Part shown: positions 1 through 8,962 of the stretch, piece by piece
How the letters are laid out: every line of letters starts with the position of its first letter
How positions within the stretch are numbered: the first letter of the stretch is position 1
Source of the DNA: Thalassobaculum_A sp040219215
GTDB lineage: Bacteria > Pseudomonadota > Alphaproteobacteria > Thalassobaculales > Thalassobaculaceae
DNA length: 64,000 bases
Assembly (NCBI RefSeq): GCF_040219215.1
Contig: NZ_JAVJSX010000007.1
Span: 297,355 to 361,354, forward strand
Direction of reading: 5' to 3'
Program-made: the position numbers and the translations under genes
The notes under the pieces: model-generated
What the model saw: only the letters and a program-made list of their open reading frames with translations
Told to the model about the DNA's origin: nothing
Database searches by the model: none

Positions 1-51
1 GAGTGGCTCGAGGGCAAGGAGCTGCCGGGCGTCGCGGTGCTGCGGGCCTGA
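1..51 (+). CDS. 3' end of an unidentified gene (partial)
   Basis: The first 17 codons of the window read as an open frame ending in TGA: the last 16 residues of a protein cut by the window edge (ending VAVLRA). Codon use is GC-rich like the neighbours. About 180 bp separate it from pckA, so it is probably a separate transcript. Too little remains to name a family. Confidence 0.4.
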   Translation, partial: EWLEGKELPGVAVLRA

Positions 52-230
52 GCGGGCCGCCGCCCGGGATTGCCATACCAGCCGCGGCCGAAGGTCGCAG
101 GACCGCCAGGGGCGGAGACCCGGGGAACGCGCGGCGTCGTCCAACGTTGCGTTCCGGTTACAGGTCCCCTATCCAGGATGCTCATCATCCGGCCGGGCAA
201 ACACGGCCGATCGAGGGTGGAGGAAGCAGC

Positions 231-1844
<1,614 letters not shown>

Positions 1845-1877
1845 CCGGCGGTTCGGACGCGGGAAGCCGTCCGAGGA

Positions 1878-2654
1878 TCAGGCGCCAGGCAGTTCCCCGG
1901 CCTCGGTCAGCACCCGGGCCAGGTCGTCGGCCAGGGTCTTGCCGAGCTTGACCACCGCCACGCCCTGCGGCAGGCCGGCCAGCTCCGGGTGACCGGCGTC
2001 GAACGAGGTCACCACCGCCACCGGCATCCGTGCGGTCGGGCGCACGGTGCGCAGCGCCCGCAGCAGGTCGATCCCGCCGAGCCCGTCGAGCACCGCCGAA
2101 CTCAGCACCACGTCGGGCTGCTCGGCGACCGCGAAGCGCAGGGCCTCGAACGGGTCGGAGGCCAGCTGCGCCCGGTAGCCGCAGTTCGCCAGTTCGCGGG
2201 CCAGCATGTGCCCGAGGGTGCGGGCCCGGGTCACCACCAACGCGCGGCCGGGGCGGCCGACCACCGAGTCCGGGTCGAACTCGAAATATGACGGCAGCCC
2301 GCGCAGGATCGCGGCGGTGCGGTCGGGATCCGGGTTGCGGCCGCTCTCGACGATATCGAGCAGGGTGTCGGCGAATCCCTGAAGCTGGGCGACCGGCAGC
2401 GGATCGGCCTCGGCGCCCGCCTCCAGGTAGTCCTCGTAACGGTCGGCCACCAGCGAGATGGTCGGGAAGCCGTACATCTTGCCGGCGCCCTTGAGGTTGT
2501 GGATCTCGCGGGCGAGGTCCAGCAGCAGCGCGCGGCGATCCTTCGGGCGGGCCGTCAGGTCGGTCAGCGTGACCTGCATGCGGGCGAGCCGGTCGCCGGC
2601 GTCATCCAGGAACTCGCCGGTCAGCCGGGCGATGATATCGTCGGCGATCGCCAT
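1878..2654 (-). CDS. Hpt-domain protein with degenerate receiver domain
   Basis: A 258-residue protein. Residues about 1-110 form a histidine phosphotransfer domain with the motif IHNLKGAGKMYG, putting the phosphoacceptor at His52. Residues about 135-255 resemble a response-regulator receiver, but the expected phosphoacceptor aspartate is replaced (VVLSSAVLDGLGG where VLLDxxMPxxDG is normal) and the N-terminal acidic pair is also missing, so it is probably a pseudo-receiver. The start was set at ATG 2654, with GGAGGG eight bases upstream, rather than the ATG 21 bases earlier. It is transcribed away from the FtsH operon and convergent with pckA. A role in a phosphorelay is inferred from the domain; its partner kinase is unknown, although a hybrid kinase is encoded at 22-24 kb. 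Confidence 0.85.
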   Translation of the reverse strand: MAIADDIIARLTGEFLDDAGDRLARMQVTLTDLTARPKDRRALLLDLAREIHNLKGAGKMYGFPTISLVADRYEDYLEAGAEADPLPVAQLQGFADTLLDIVESGRNPDPDRTAAILRGLPSYFEFDPDSVVGRPGRALVVTRARTLGHMLARELANCGYRAQLASDPFEALRFAVAEQPDVVLSSAVLDGLGGIDLLRALRTVRPTARMPVAVVTSFDAGHPELAGLPQGVAVVKLGKTLADDLARVLTEAGELPGA

Positions 2655-2763
2655 TCGGGCACCCTCCGCAAGCACTGCTTCCCCTTGCGCGAGGATGCGG
2701 AGAAGACAATGAACGGGCCGTTAACGCCGGGAGCGAGGTGCCGGCGCCGCCGGCTGGCGGCTG

Positions 2764-2777
2764 TTGACCCAGGTCAA
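2764..2777. promoter_or_regulatory. FNR/FixK-like box upstream of ftsH-cbpA-cbpM-phaC
   Basis: Perfect palindrome TTGACCCAGGTCAA, matching the TTGA-N6-TCAA form recognised by CRP/FNR-family regulators. A TAAGGT hexamer at 2800-2805 begins 22 bases after the box, the spacing expected for class II activation (box centred near -41.5) of a start about 40 bp before the ftsH GTG. Binding is inferred; no FNR/FixK gene is in the window. Confidence 0.6.
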
Positions 2778-2852
2778 CGTGCCCGGCCTCCGGCACCCCT
2801 AAGGTCCGCGGGTCGGGAGGGATTCCGGATCACGACCGGGGAGTGACCTGCG

Positions 2853-4751
2853 GTGGAGCGACGCTGGATCTGGATTGCGCTGGTGGCGGCCGGGCTGCTG
2901 TTGCCGTTCTGGCTGGCGTCGCGGGTCGAGCGCGCGCCCGGCGAGGGTGCCGCGATCGCCTACTCGACCTTCAAGACCCTGGTCGACGAGGGCCGGGTCG
3001 AGAGCGTGACCATGCGCGGCGACGAGATCGCGGTGCAGCTGGACGCGCCGATGGAGGTCCGGCCCGGGGTCAGCTCGCCGTCGGTCAGCACCCGGATCCC
3101 GTCGACCGGCGACCCGGCGCTGCTGCCGGCGCTCGAGCAGCACGGCGTGGCCACCACCGCGCTGCCGGCGGACGGCGGCAACTGGCTGGTATCGATGCTG
3201 CCGTGGCTGCTGTTCATCGGCATCTACCTGTTCTTCTGGACCCGCTTCGCGCGCGCCGGCGGGCTCGGCGGCGGACTGGGGGGTGGACTGGGGAGCGGTG
3301 GCGTCGACGCCTTCCTCAAGGGCCGCGCCGGCAAGGAGGAGGTCCAGAGCAAGCCGGTCACCTTCGCGGACGTCGCCGGCCAGGACAACGCCAAGCGCGA
3401 GGTCGCCGAGCTGGTGGAGTTCCTGCGCGACCCCGAGCGCTACCGCAGGCTGGGCGCCGAGCCGCCGCGCGGCATCCTGCTGATGGGCCCGCCGGGAACC
3501 GGCAAGACCCTGCTGGCGCGGGCGCTGGCCGGCGAGGCCGGGGTGCCGTTCTTCAACATCTCGGCCTCCGAGTTCATCGAGATGTTCGTCGGGGTCGGCG
3601 CCAGCCGGGTCCGCAACATGTTCGACGAGGCCAAGAAGCGGGCGCCCGCGATCCTGTTCATCGACGAGCTGGACGCGATCGGCCGGGTGCGCGGCGCCGG
3701 CTTCGGCGGCGGCCACGACGAACGCGAGCAGACCCTCAACCAGATCTTGTCGGAGATGGACGGATTCGAGGGCCATGAGGCGGTGGTGGTGCTGGCCGCC
3801 ACCAACCGGCCCGACGTGCTGGACCCGGCGCTGCTGCGGCCCGGCCGGTTCGACCGTCACGTCACCCTCGACCTGCCGGACAAGGACGCGCGCGAGGCGA
3901 TCCTGCAGGTTCATGTCCGCAACAAGCCGATGGCCGACGATATCGACCTCGGCGTGATCGCCGCCGGCACCCCGGGCTTCTCGGGCGCCGACCTGAAGAA
4001 CCTGGTGAACGAGGCGGCGATCGCCTGCGCCCGCGAGAACGGCGAGCAGGTCGCCATGCGGCATGTCGACGAGGCGCGCGACCGGGTGATGATGGGCATG
4101 GAGCGCAAGCTGACGATCCGGCCGGCGGAGAAGCACCGGCTGGCGGTCCACGAGGCCGGCCACACCGCGGTGGCGCACGCGCTGCCGAATGCCGACCCGA
4201 TCTACAAGGTCACGATCATCCCGCGCGGCCGGGCGCTGGGCGGCACCCACATGATCCCGGAGGCCGAGCGCTACACCCAGTCGAGCGGTGAGCTGGCCGA
4301 TCGGCTGGCGGTGCTGCTCGGCGGCCGGGCGGCGGAACAGGCGATGCTCGGCGACGTCAGCTCGGGGGCCGACGACGACATCCGCCAGGCCACCCGGCTG
4401 GCCCGGGCGATGGTGTCGCGCTGGGGCATGTCGGAACGGCTCGGTCCGGTCGACCTGCGGCAGAGCGACGAGCACCCTTTCCTCGGCCGCGAGATGGCGC
4501 AGCCGCGCGAGTTCAGCGACGGCACCGCCCACGAGGTCGACCTGGAAGTCCGGCGGATCCTGCAGGAGGCCGAGGCCCGGGCGGCCGCGGCGATCGCCGG
4601 CAACCGGACCGCGGTCGAGCGGTTGGTGTCCGAGCTGGAGCACCGGGAGACCCTCGACCGGGCGGCGGTGACGGCGTGCCTCGGCGAGCGGCGGCGGCCC
4701 GGCGCTGCGGCAGGCGAGGCGGGGGCCGACACCGCCAAGGCGGCAGAATGA
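2853..4751 (+). CDS. ftsH: ATP-dependent zinc metalloprotease, FtsH family (likely accessory paralogue)
   Basis: Membrane-anchored AAA+ protease that unfolds and degrades damaged or regulatory proteins. The 632-residue product has an N-terminal membrane segment (about 5-23), a small periplasmic domain, a second membrane segment (about 110-130) and a Gly-rich linker. The AAA module follows with Walker A GPPGTGKT (212-219), Walker B FIDELDAIG, and the second-region-of-homology NRPDVLDPALLRPGRFDR. The peptidase zinc motif HEAGH is at 433-437. It starts at a GTG preceded by GGGGAGT. The periplasmic part differs from the housekeeping alphaproteobacterial FtsH as I know it, and it sits in an operon with a DnaJ-like chaperone and PHA synthase, so I infer a second, stress- or granule-linked FtsH. 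All catalytic residues are present. Confidence 0.93.
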   Translation: MERRWIWIALVAAGLLLPFWLASRVERAPGEGAAIAYSTFKTLVDEGRVESVTMRGDEIAVQLDAPMEVRPGVSSPSVSTRIPSTGDPALLPALEQHGVATTALPADGGNWLVSMLPWLLFIGIYLFFWTRFARAGGLGGGLGGGLGSGGVDAFLKGRAGKEEVQSKPVTFADVAGQDNAKREVAELVEFLRDPERYRRLGAEPPRGILLMGPPGTGKTLLARALAGEAGVPFFNISASEFIEMFVGVGASRVRNMFDEAKKRAPAILFIDELDAIGRVRGAGFGGGHDEREQTLNQILSEMDGFEGHEAVVVLAATNRPDVLDPALLRPGRFDRHVTLDLPDKDAREAILQVHVRNKPMADDIDLGVIAAGTPGFSGADLKNLVNEAAIACARENGEQVAMRHVDEARDRVMMGMERKLTIRPAEKHRLAVHEAGHTAVAHALPNADPIYKVTIIPRGRALGGTHMIPEAERYTQSSGELADRLAVLLGGRAAEQAMLGDVSSGADDDIRQATRLARAMVSRWGMSERLGPVDLRQSDEHPFLGREMAQPREFSDGTAHEVDLEVRRILQEAEARAAAAIAGNRTAVERLVSELEHRETLDRAAVTACLGERRRPGAAAGEAGADTAKAAE

Positions 4752-4770
4752 AAGCGACGGCGTGACCGGC

Positions 4771-5766
4771 ATGGCGAAGACACCCTACGAGGTCCTCGGC
4801 GTGGCGCCCGACGCCAGCCAGGACGATATCCGCAAGGCCTACCGCAAGCTGGCCAAGAAGCTGCACCCGGACCTGAATCCCGGCGATGCCGATGCCGAGG
4901 CGCGGTTCAAGGAAGTCGGCCAGGCCTACCGGGTCGTCGGCGACGAGGAGAGCCGCGGCCGCTTCGACCGCGGCGAGATCGACGCCACCGGCGCCGAGCA
5001 GCAGCCGCACCCGTTCTACCGGTCCCATGCCGGCGGGCCGGGTGGACGCGGGCACGACCATCCCTACCATTCGACCCGCGGCTTCGAGGACTTCGAGGAC
5101 CTCGGCGACGTGTTCTCCGAGCTGTTCCGCCAGCAGGCCGCGCGTGGCGGTCCCCAGGGCGGTCCCCAGGGCGGTCCCCGGGGCGGCCCCCGGGGCGGCG
5201 GCCGGCACGGGTTCCATGCCCGCGGCGGCGACCTGCGCTACCGCCTGGAGGTCGATTTCATGGACGCCGCCCGCGGCGGCCGGGCCCGGGTGACCATGGC
5301 CGACGGCCGCACCCTCGACGTGACCATCCCGGTCGGCGCCCATGACGGCATGACCCTGCGGCTGGCCGGCCATGGCGGGCCGGGCTTCGGCGACGGGCCG
5401 CCCGGCGACGCCCTGATCGAGCTCGCGGTGCGGGCCCATCCGGTGTTCCGCCGCGACGGCGACGACATCCACCTGGAGCTGCCGATCACCCTCGACGAGG
5501 CGGTGCTGGGCGGCAAGGTGCCGGTTCCGACGATTCATGGCCCGGTGACGGTGACGGTGCCGAAGGGCTCCAGTTCCGGCCGGGTTCTCCGGCTCCGGGG
5601 CAAGGGCGTGCGGGCCGGCCGCGACCACGGCGACCAGCTGGTGGCCCTGAGGATCGTGCTGCCGGCGACGGTCGACCCCGAGCTCGAGCGGATCGTCACC
5701 GAATGGCGGGCCGGCCATGCCTACGATCCGCGCGCCGGCCTGATGAAGGAGGCCGGCCATGCTTGA
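4771..5766 (+). CDS. cbpA: CbpA-type DnaJ co-chaperone
   Basis: A 331-residue J-domain protein that stimulates DnaK. The J domain (about 4-70) contains HPD at residues 32-34. A Gly/Pro-rich linker (about 85-150) follows, then the two beta-barrel substrate-binding domains of DnaJ class B; the DnaJ cysteine zinc fingers are absent, as in CbpA. The start at ATG 4771 fits the family N-terminus (MAKTPYEVLGV); a GTG at 4762 in frame is an alternative, and neither has a strong ribosome site. It follows ftsH by about 20 bp, and its last codons overlap cbpM, so translation is probably coupled. The linker is encoded by a short tandem repeat. Known family role: chaperone for folding or nucleoid association, modulated by CbpM. 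Confidence 0.92.
   Translation: MAKTPYEVLGVAPDASQDDIRKAYRKLAKKLHPDLNPGDADAEARFKEVGQAYRVVGDEESRGRFDRGEIDATGAEQQPHPFYRSHAGGPGGRGHDHPYHSTRGFEDFEDLGDVFSELFRQQAARGGPQGGPQGGPRGGPRGGGRHGFHARGGDLRYRLEVDFMDAARGGRARVTMADGRTLDVTIPVGAHDGMTLRLAGHGGPGFGDGPPGDALIELAVRAHPVFRRDGDDIHLELPITLDEAVLGGKVPVPTIHGPVTVTVPKGSSSGRVLRLRGKGVRAGRDHGDQLVALRIVLPATVDPELERIVTEWRAGHAYDPRAGLMKEAGHA
5146..5193 (+). repeat. 12-bp tandem repeat, 4 copies, inside cbpA
   Basis: Four consecutive copies of a 12-bp unit. The first two are identical (GGCGGTCCCCAG), and the third and fourth differ by one and two bases. It is in frame and encodes GGPQ GGPQ GGPR GGPR in the linker between the J domain and the C-terminal domains. Length changes here would keep the frame, so copy number may vary between strains. 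Confidence 0.85.
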
Positions 5767-6121
5767 CGTCACCGCGGTGGTCGCGCGCGTGCGCGGCCTG
5801 TCGGAGGAGCGCCTGCTGCTGTGGGTCGACGAGGGGCTGGTGTGCCCGGATGTCCGGCAGGGCGGGCTGGTGTTCGCCGAGGTCGACGTCGCCCGGCTGC
5901 GGCTGCTGGTGACCCTGGAGGCCGAGCTCGGGGTCGAGCCCGACACCGTGCCGGTGGTGGTCGACCTGCTCGACCAGATTCACGGGCTGCGCCGGGCCCT
6001 GCGCACCCTCGGCGAGGCGGTGGCGCGGCAGCCTGAGCCGGTCCGTGCCGAAATCCGTGCCGCCGTCACCGCGCTGCGGGATGCCGACAGCCCGGACGCC
6101 GGCGGGGAGCAGGAGCGATGA
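5759..6121 (+). CDS. cbpM: CbpM-like chaperone modulator (MerR-type fold)
   Basis: A 120-residue protein resembling CbpM, the small MerR-helix-turn-helix-like protein that binds the J domain of CbpA and inhibits it. Visible features: an N-terminal HTH-like segment ending WVDEGLVCPD, a central FAEVDVARLRLLVTLEAELGV segment typical of MerR-fold proteins, and a C-terminal helix with DLLDQIHGLRRALR. It overlaps the end of cbpA by 8 bases and the start of phaC by 4 bases (ATGA), so the three genes are probably co-translated. A DNA-binding MerR regulator is less likely because of the gene context. Confidence 0.83.
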   Translation: MLDVTAVVARVRGLSEERLLLWVDEGLVCPDVRQGGLVFAEVDVARLRLLVTLEAELGVEPDTVPVVVDLLDQIHGLRRALRTLGEAVARQPEPVRAEIRAAVTALRDADSPDAGGEQER

Positions 6122-7950
6122 CCGCGACCCCGATCGGCCGGCCGGCGCCGGCCAACGACCAGCGGTCCGCCGCCGCGCTGCCGACGGTCGACAGCGTGGA
6201 TCCGCCGGAGCCCTTGTGGGGCGGCCTCGGGGGCGAGGCGATCGACCGCCAGGTGCACGCCTCGATCGCCCGGCTGACCATGGGGCTGTCGCCGGCGTCG
6301 CTGGCCGAGGCGTTCGGCGACTGGGCGATCCACCTGGCGATCTCGCCGGGCAAGCAGGCGCAGCTGGTCCAGAAGGCGGTGCGCAAGGCGGTGCGGCTGT
6401 GGCTGCACGCCTGCGAATGCGCGGCGACCGGCGCCGCCGCCGGGCCCTGCATCGCGCCGCTGCCGCAGGACCGCCGGTTCGTCGGCGCGCCGTGGCAGGC
6501 GGCGCCCTACAGCATGATCTACCAGTCATTCCTGCTGACCCAGCAGTGGTGGCACAACGCCACCACCGGCATCCCCGGGGTGTCGCGGCATCACGAGGCG
6601 GTGGTGTCGTTCGTGGCCCGCCAGCTGCTCGACGTGATGTCGCCGTCGAACTTCCTGGCCAGCAACCCGGAGCTGCAGGCCGCCACCCTGCGCGAGGGCG
6701 GCGCCAACCTGCGGCGCGGCGCCGCCAACCTGCTGGCCGACTGGGAGCGGACGATGGCCGGCCGGCCGCCGGTCGGCACCGAGGCGTTCCGGCCGGGTGA
6801 GACCGTGGCGACGACCCCCGGCAAGGTGGTGTGGCGCAACGAACTGATCGAGCTGATCCGCTACGCGCCGTCGACCGAGGCGGTGCATCCCGAGCCGGTG
6901 CTGATCGTGCCGGCCTGGATCATGAAGTACTACATCCTGGACCTGTCGCCGGAGAACTCGCTGGTGCGCTGGCTGGTCGGCCGGGGCCACACCGTGTTCA
7001 TGATCTCCTGGCGCAACCCGGGGCCCGAGCAGCGCAACCTCGGGATGGAGGACTACCGTCGGCTCGGGGTGATGGCGGCGCTCGACGCGGTCGAGCGGGC
7101 GATGCCGGGCCGCAGGGTGCACGCCGCCGGCTACTGCCTGGGCGGGACGCTGCTGTCGATCGCGGCGGCGGCGATGGCGCGCGACGGCGACGACCGGCTG
7201 GCCTCGCTGACCCTGCTGGCCGCCCAGGTCGACTTCACCGAGGCCGGCGAGCTGACCCTGTTCATCGACGAGAGCCAGGTCCGCTTCCTCGAGGACATGA
7301 TGTGGGAGCAGGGCTATCTCGACACCAGGCAGATGGCCGGGGCGTTCCAGCTGCTGCGCTCGAACGACCTGATCTGGTCGCGCATGGTGCGCGACTACCT
7401 GCTCGGCGAGCGCGAGCCGGTCACCGACCTGATGGCGTGGAACGCCGACGCCACCCGCATGCCGTACCGGATGCACTCGGAGTACCTGCGCGGGCTGTTC
7501 CTGGACAACGACCTGGCCGAGGGCCGGTTCATGGTCGATGGCCGCGCGGTCAGCCTGGCCGACATCCGGCTGCCGGTGTTCGCGGTCGGCACCGAGCGCG
7601 ACCACGTCGCGCCCTGGCGGTCGGTCTACAAGATCACCACCCATCCGGCCGCCGAGGTGACCTTCCTGCTGACCTCGGGCGGCCACAATGCCGGGATCGT
7701 CAGCGAGCCGGGGCATCCGCACCGGCACTATCGGGTCTCGACCAAGGCGCCGGGCGACGTGTTCGTCGACCCGGCGACCTGGGAGGCGGCGACGCCGGTG
7801 GCGGAAGGCTCCTGGTGGCCGGAGTGGCAGGCCTGGCTGGCCGCCCGCTCGGGGACACCGGTGGCGGCGGAACCGATCGCCGCGGCATCCGCCGGCCGGG
7901 CGCGCGCGGTGCTGCCGGACGCGCCGGGCAGCTACGTCCTGCAGCCCTGA
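6118..7950 (+). CDS. phaC: Class I poly(3-hydroxyalkanoate) synthase
   Basis: Polymerises (R)-3-hydroxyacyl-CoA into polyhydroxyalkanoate at the surface of storage granules. The 610-residue product has the class I length. The lipase-like box GYCLGG holds the nucleophile Cys340; Asp495 (in ERDHVAPW) and His523 (in GGHNAG) complete the triad. An N-terminal PHB-polymerase region precedes the alpha/beta hydrolase domain. It is the last gene of the ftsH-cbpA-cbpM operon, overlapping cbpM by 4 bases; phaA and phaB are not in the window. A phasin gene lies immediately downstream on the opposite strand, the two stops being about 14 bases apart. Linking polymer synthesis with a protease and a co-chaperone suggests a low-oxygen or stress programme. 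Confidence 0.96.
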   Translation: MTATPIGRPAPANDQRSAAALPTVDSVDPPEPLWGGLGGEAIDRQVHASIARLTMGLSPASLAEAFGDWAIHLAISPGKQAQLVQKAVRKAVRLWLHACECAATGAAAGPCIAPLPQDRRFVGAPWQAAPYSMIYQSFLLTQQWWHNATTGIPGVSRHHEAVVSFVARQLLDVMSPSNFLASNPELQAATLREGGANLRRGAANLLADWERTMAGRPPVGTEAFRPGETVATTPGKVVWRNELIELIRYAPSTEAVHPEPVLIVPAWIMKYYILDLSPENSLVRWLVGRGHTVFMISWRNPGPEQRNLGMEDYRRLGVMAALDAVERAMPGRRVHAAGYCLGGTLLSIAAAAMARDGDDRLASLTLLAAQVDFTEAGELTLFIDESQVRFLEDMMWEQGYLDTRQMAGAFQLLRSNDLIWSRMVRDYLLGEREPVTDLMAWNADATRMPYRMHSEYLRGLFLDNDLAEGRFMVDGRAVSLADIRLPVFAVGTERDHVAPWRSVYKITTHPAAEVTFLLTSGGHNAGIVSEPGHPHRHYRVSTKAPGDVFVDPATWEAATPVAEGSWWPEWQAWLAARSGTPVAAEPIAAASAGRARAVLPDAPGSYVLQP

Positions 7951-7963
7951 CGCGGGACGGCGC

Positions 7964-8473
7964 TCAGGCCGCCGGCTTGCGTTCCGGCTTGCCCTGCTGG
8001 CCGGGGGCTTCGGGTGCCCCGGTCTCGAAGGCCCCGGTCTCGAGGGCCGACCCGGCCAGCATCTCGCCGAAGCCCGAGCAGGCGTACTGCACCTCGGCGG
8101 CGATCTCCGACAGCCGGCCGGCCTCCTCGGTGTAGTCCTCGACGGTCCGGCGGGCGGCGTCGGCGCAGACCTGCCAGGCGTCCTCCGGGGACCGGCAGGC
8201 CAGCAACTGCCGCTGGCGGTCCAGGTCCTCCTCGAGCCGGCGGATCACGAACCGGCTGGTCTCCTGCTGCAGCTTGCCGACCCCTTCCAGGACCGCGCGG
8301 TTGAACTGCATCCAGGCCTGGACAGCGTGCTCCCGGCCCTGGTCGACGCTGTCCGTCTGAGGCGTGAAGGCGTTCGCGAACGGGTTGCCGGCGAACAGAT
8401 TGGCGGCGAACGGGTTGGCAGTCGGGCCGAACGGCGACGGCCCGGTCGGGTTTCCGGCGGTTTGCTTGGTCAT
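7964..8473 (-). CDS. phaP: Phasin (PHA granule-associated protein)
   Basis: A 169-residue protein without signal peptide or membrane segment. The N-terminal third is low-complexity and rich in Asn, Pro, Phe and Ala; the rest is predicted helical with regular hydrophobic spacing (AWMQFNRAVLEGVGKLQQET), matching phasin-family granule coat proteins. The start is ATG 8473 with GGGAGAG upstream; longer forms extend into the promoter region. It is convergent with phaC. A TTGA-N6-TCAA box lies 85 bp upstream. Phasins control granule number and size; the assignment rests on helix pattern and context, as the family is poorly conserved. Confidence 0.82.
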   Translation of the reverse strand: MTKQTAGNPTGPSPFGPTANPFAANLFAGNPFANAFTPQTDSVDQGREHAVQAWMQFNRAVLEGVGKLQQETSRFVIRRLEEDLDRQRQLLACRSPEDAWQVCADAARRTVEDYTEEAGRLSEIAAEVQYACSGFGEMLAGSALETGAFETGAPEAPGQQGKPERKPAA

Positions 8474-8557
8474 GGCACTCTCCCGGTTGAGGCGGTGTCC
8501 GACCCCCGCTCCGACACGCCGTATGTCGCAGCTTGGCGGTCCGCGACCACACCCGCA

Positions 8558-8571
8558 TTGAGGGAGATCAA
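8558..8571. promoter_or_regulatory. FNR/FixK-like box between phasin and Lpp-like genes
   Basis: TTGAGGGAGATCAA matches TTGA-N6-TCAA. It lies 85 bp before the phasin start on one side and 86 bp before the lipoprotein start on the other. An AATATT hexamer at 8595-8600 has near class II spacing toward the lipoprotein gene, while the phasin side has only a weak -10 at that spacing. Which gene it controls is open. Confidence 0.5.
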
Positions 8572-8656
8572 AGGCGGCCGCCGGCTGTCCTGCCAATATT
8601 GAAGGGTCGCCGCCCGGACCCGGGCGGCGGATAGCCGTCACGAGGAGCGCGTAGTC

Positions 8657-8962
8657 ATGTCGATGGTTCGGGCGTTGTATCTGGTCGCCGCCGCGGGTGC
8701 GGCATTGACCCTGGCCGGTTGCGCCACCGAGAGCGAGGTCAGCTCGATGGAAAGCCGGGTCGGCAAGCTCGAGACCGGCGTCACCGATCTGGGGCGCCGG
8801 GTCGATGCGCTGGCCGCCGGCGATCGCGCGGCGGTCGAGCGTGCCGTCAAGGCGGCCGAGGACGCCAGGGCGGCGGCGAACGCCGCCCGGCTGGCCGCCG
8901 AGGCCGCCGCCGAGAGCAGCGCCAAGGTCGAGGCGATGTTCCGCAAGTCGCTGCGCAAGTAG
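8657..8962 (+). CDS. Braun-type (Lpp-like) outer-membrane lipoprotein
   Basis: A 101-residue protein with a lipoprotein signal peptide ending in the lipobox LAGC, so Cys22 would be acylated. The mature 80 residues form one long, Ala-rich amphipathic helix with heptad-like hydrophobic spacing (SRVGKLETGVTDLGRRVDAL), as in trimeric Lpp. It ends SLRK: a C-terminal lysine after arginine, as in enterobacterial Lpp, where that lysine is linked to peptidoglycan by an L,D-transpeptidase. A GAGGAG site precedes the ATG. The gene directly after it, convergent with stop codons adjacent, encodes an L,D-transpeptidase. Covalent anchoring is inferred from the C-terminus and the neighbour. Confidence 0.8.
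   Translation: MSMVRALYLVAAAGAALTLAGCATESEVSSMESRVGKLETGVTDLGRRVDALAAGDRAAVERAVKAAEDARAAANAARLAAEAAAESSAKVEAMFRKSLRK

Noticed and set aside
3..230. N-terminal extension of PckA to base 3
   Set aside because: The translation is Arg/Gly/Pro-rich, and a ribosome site and family-like start are at 231.
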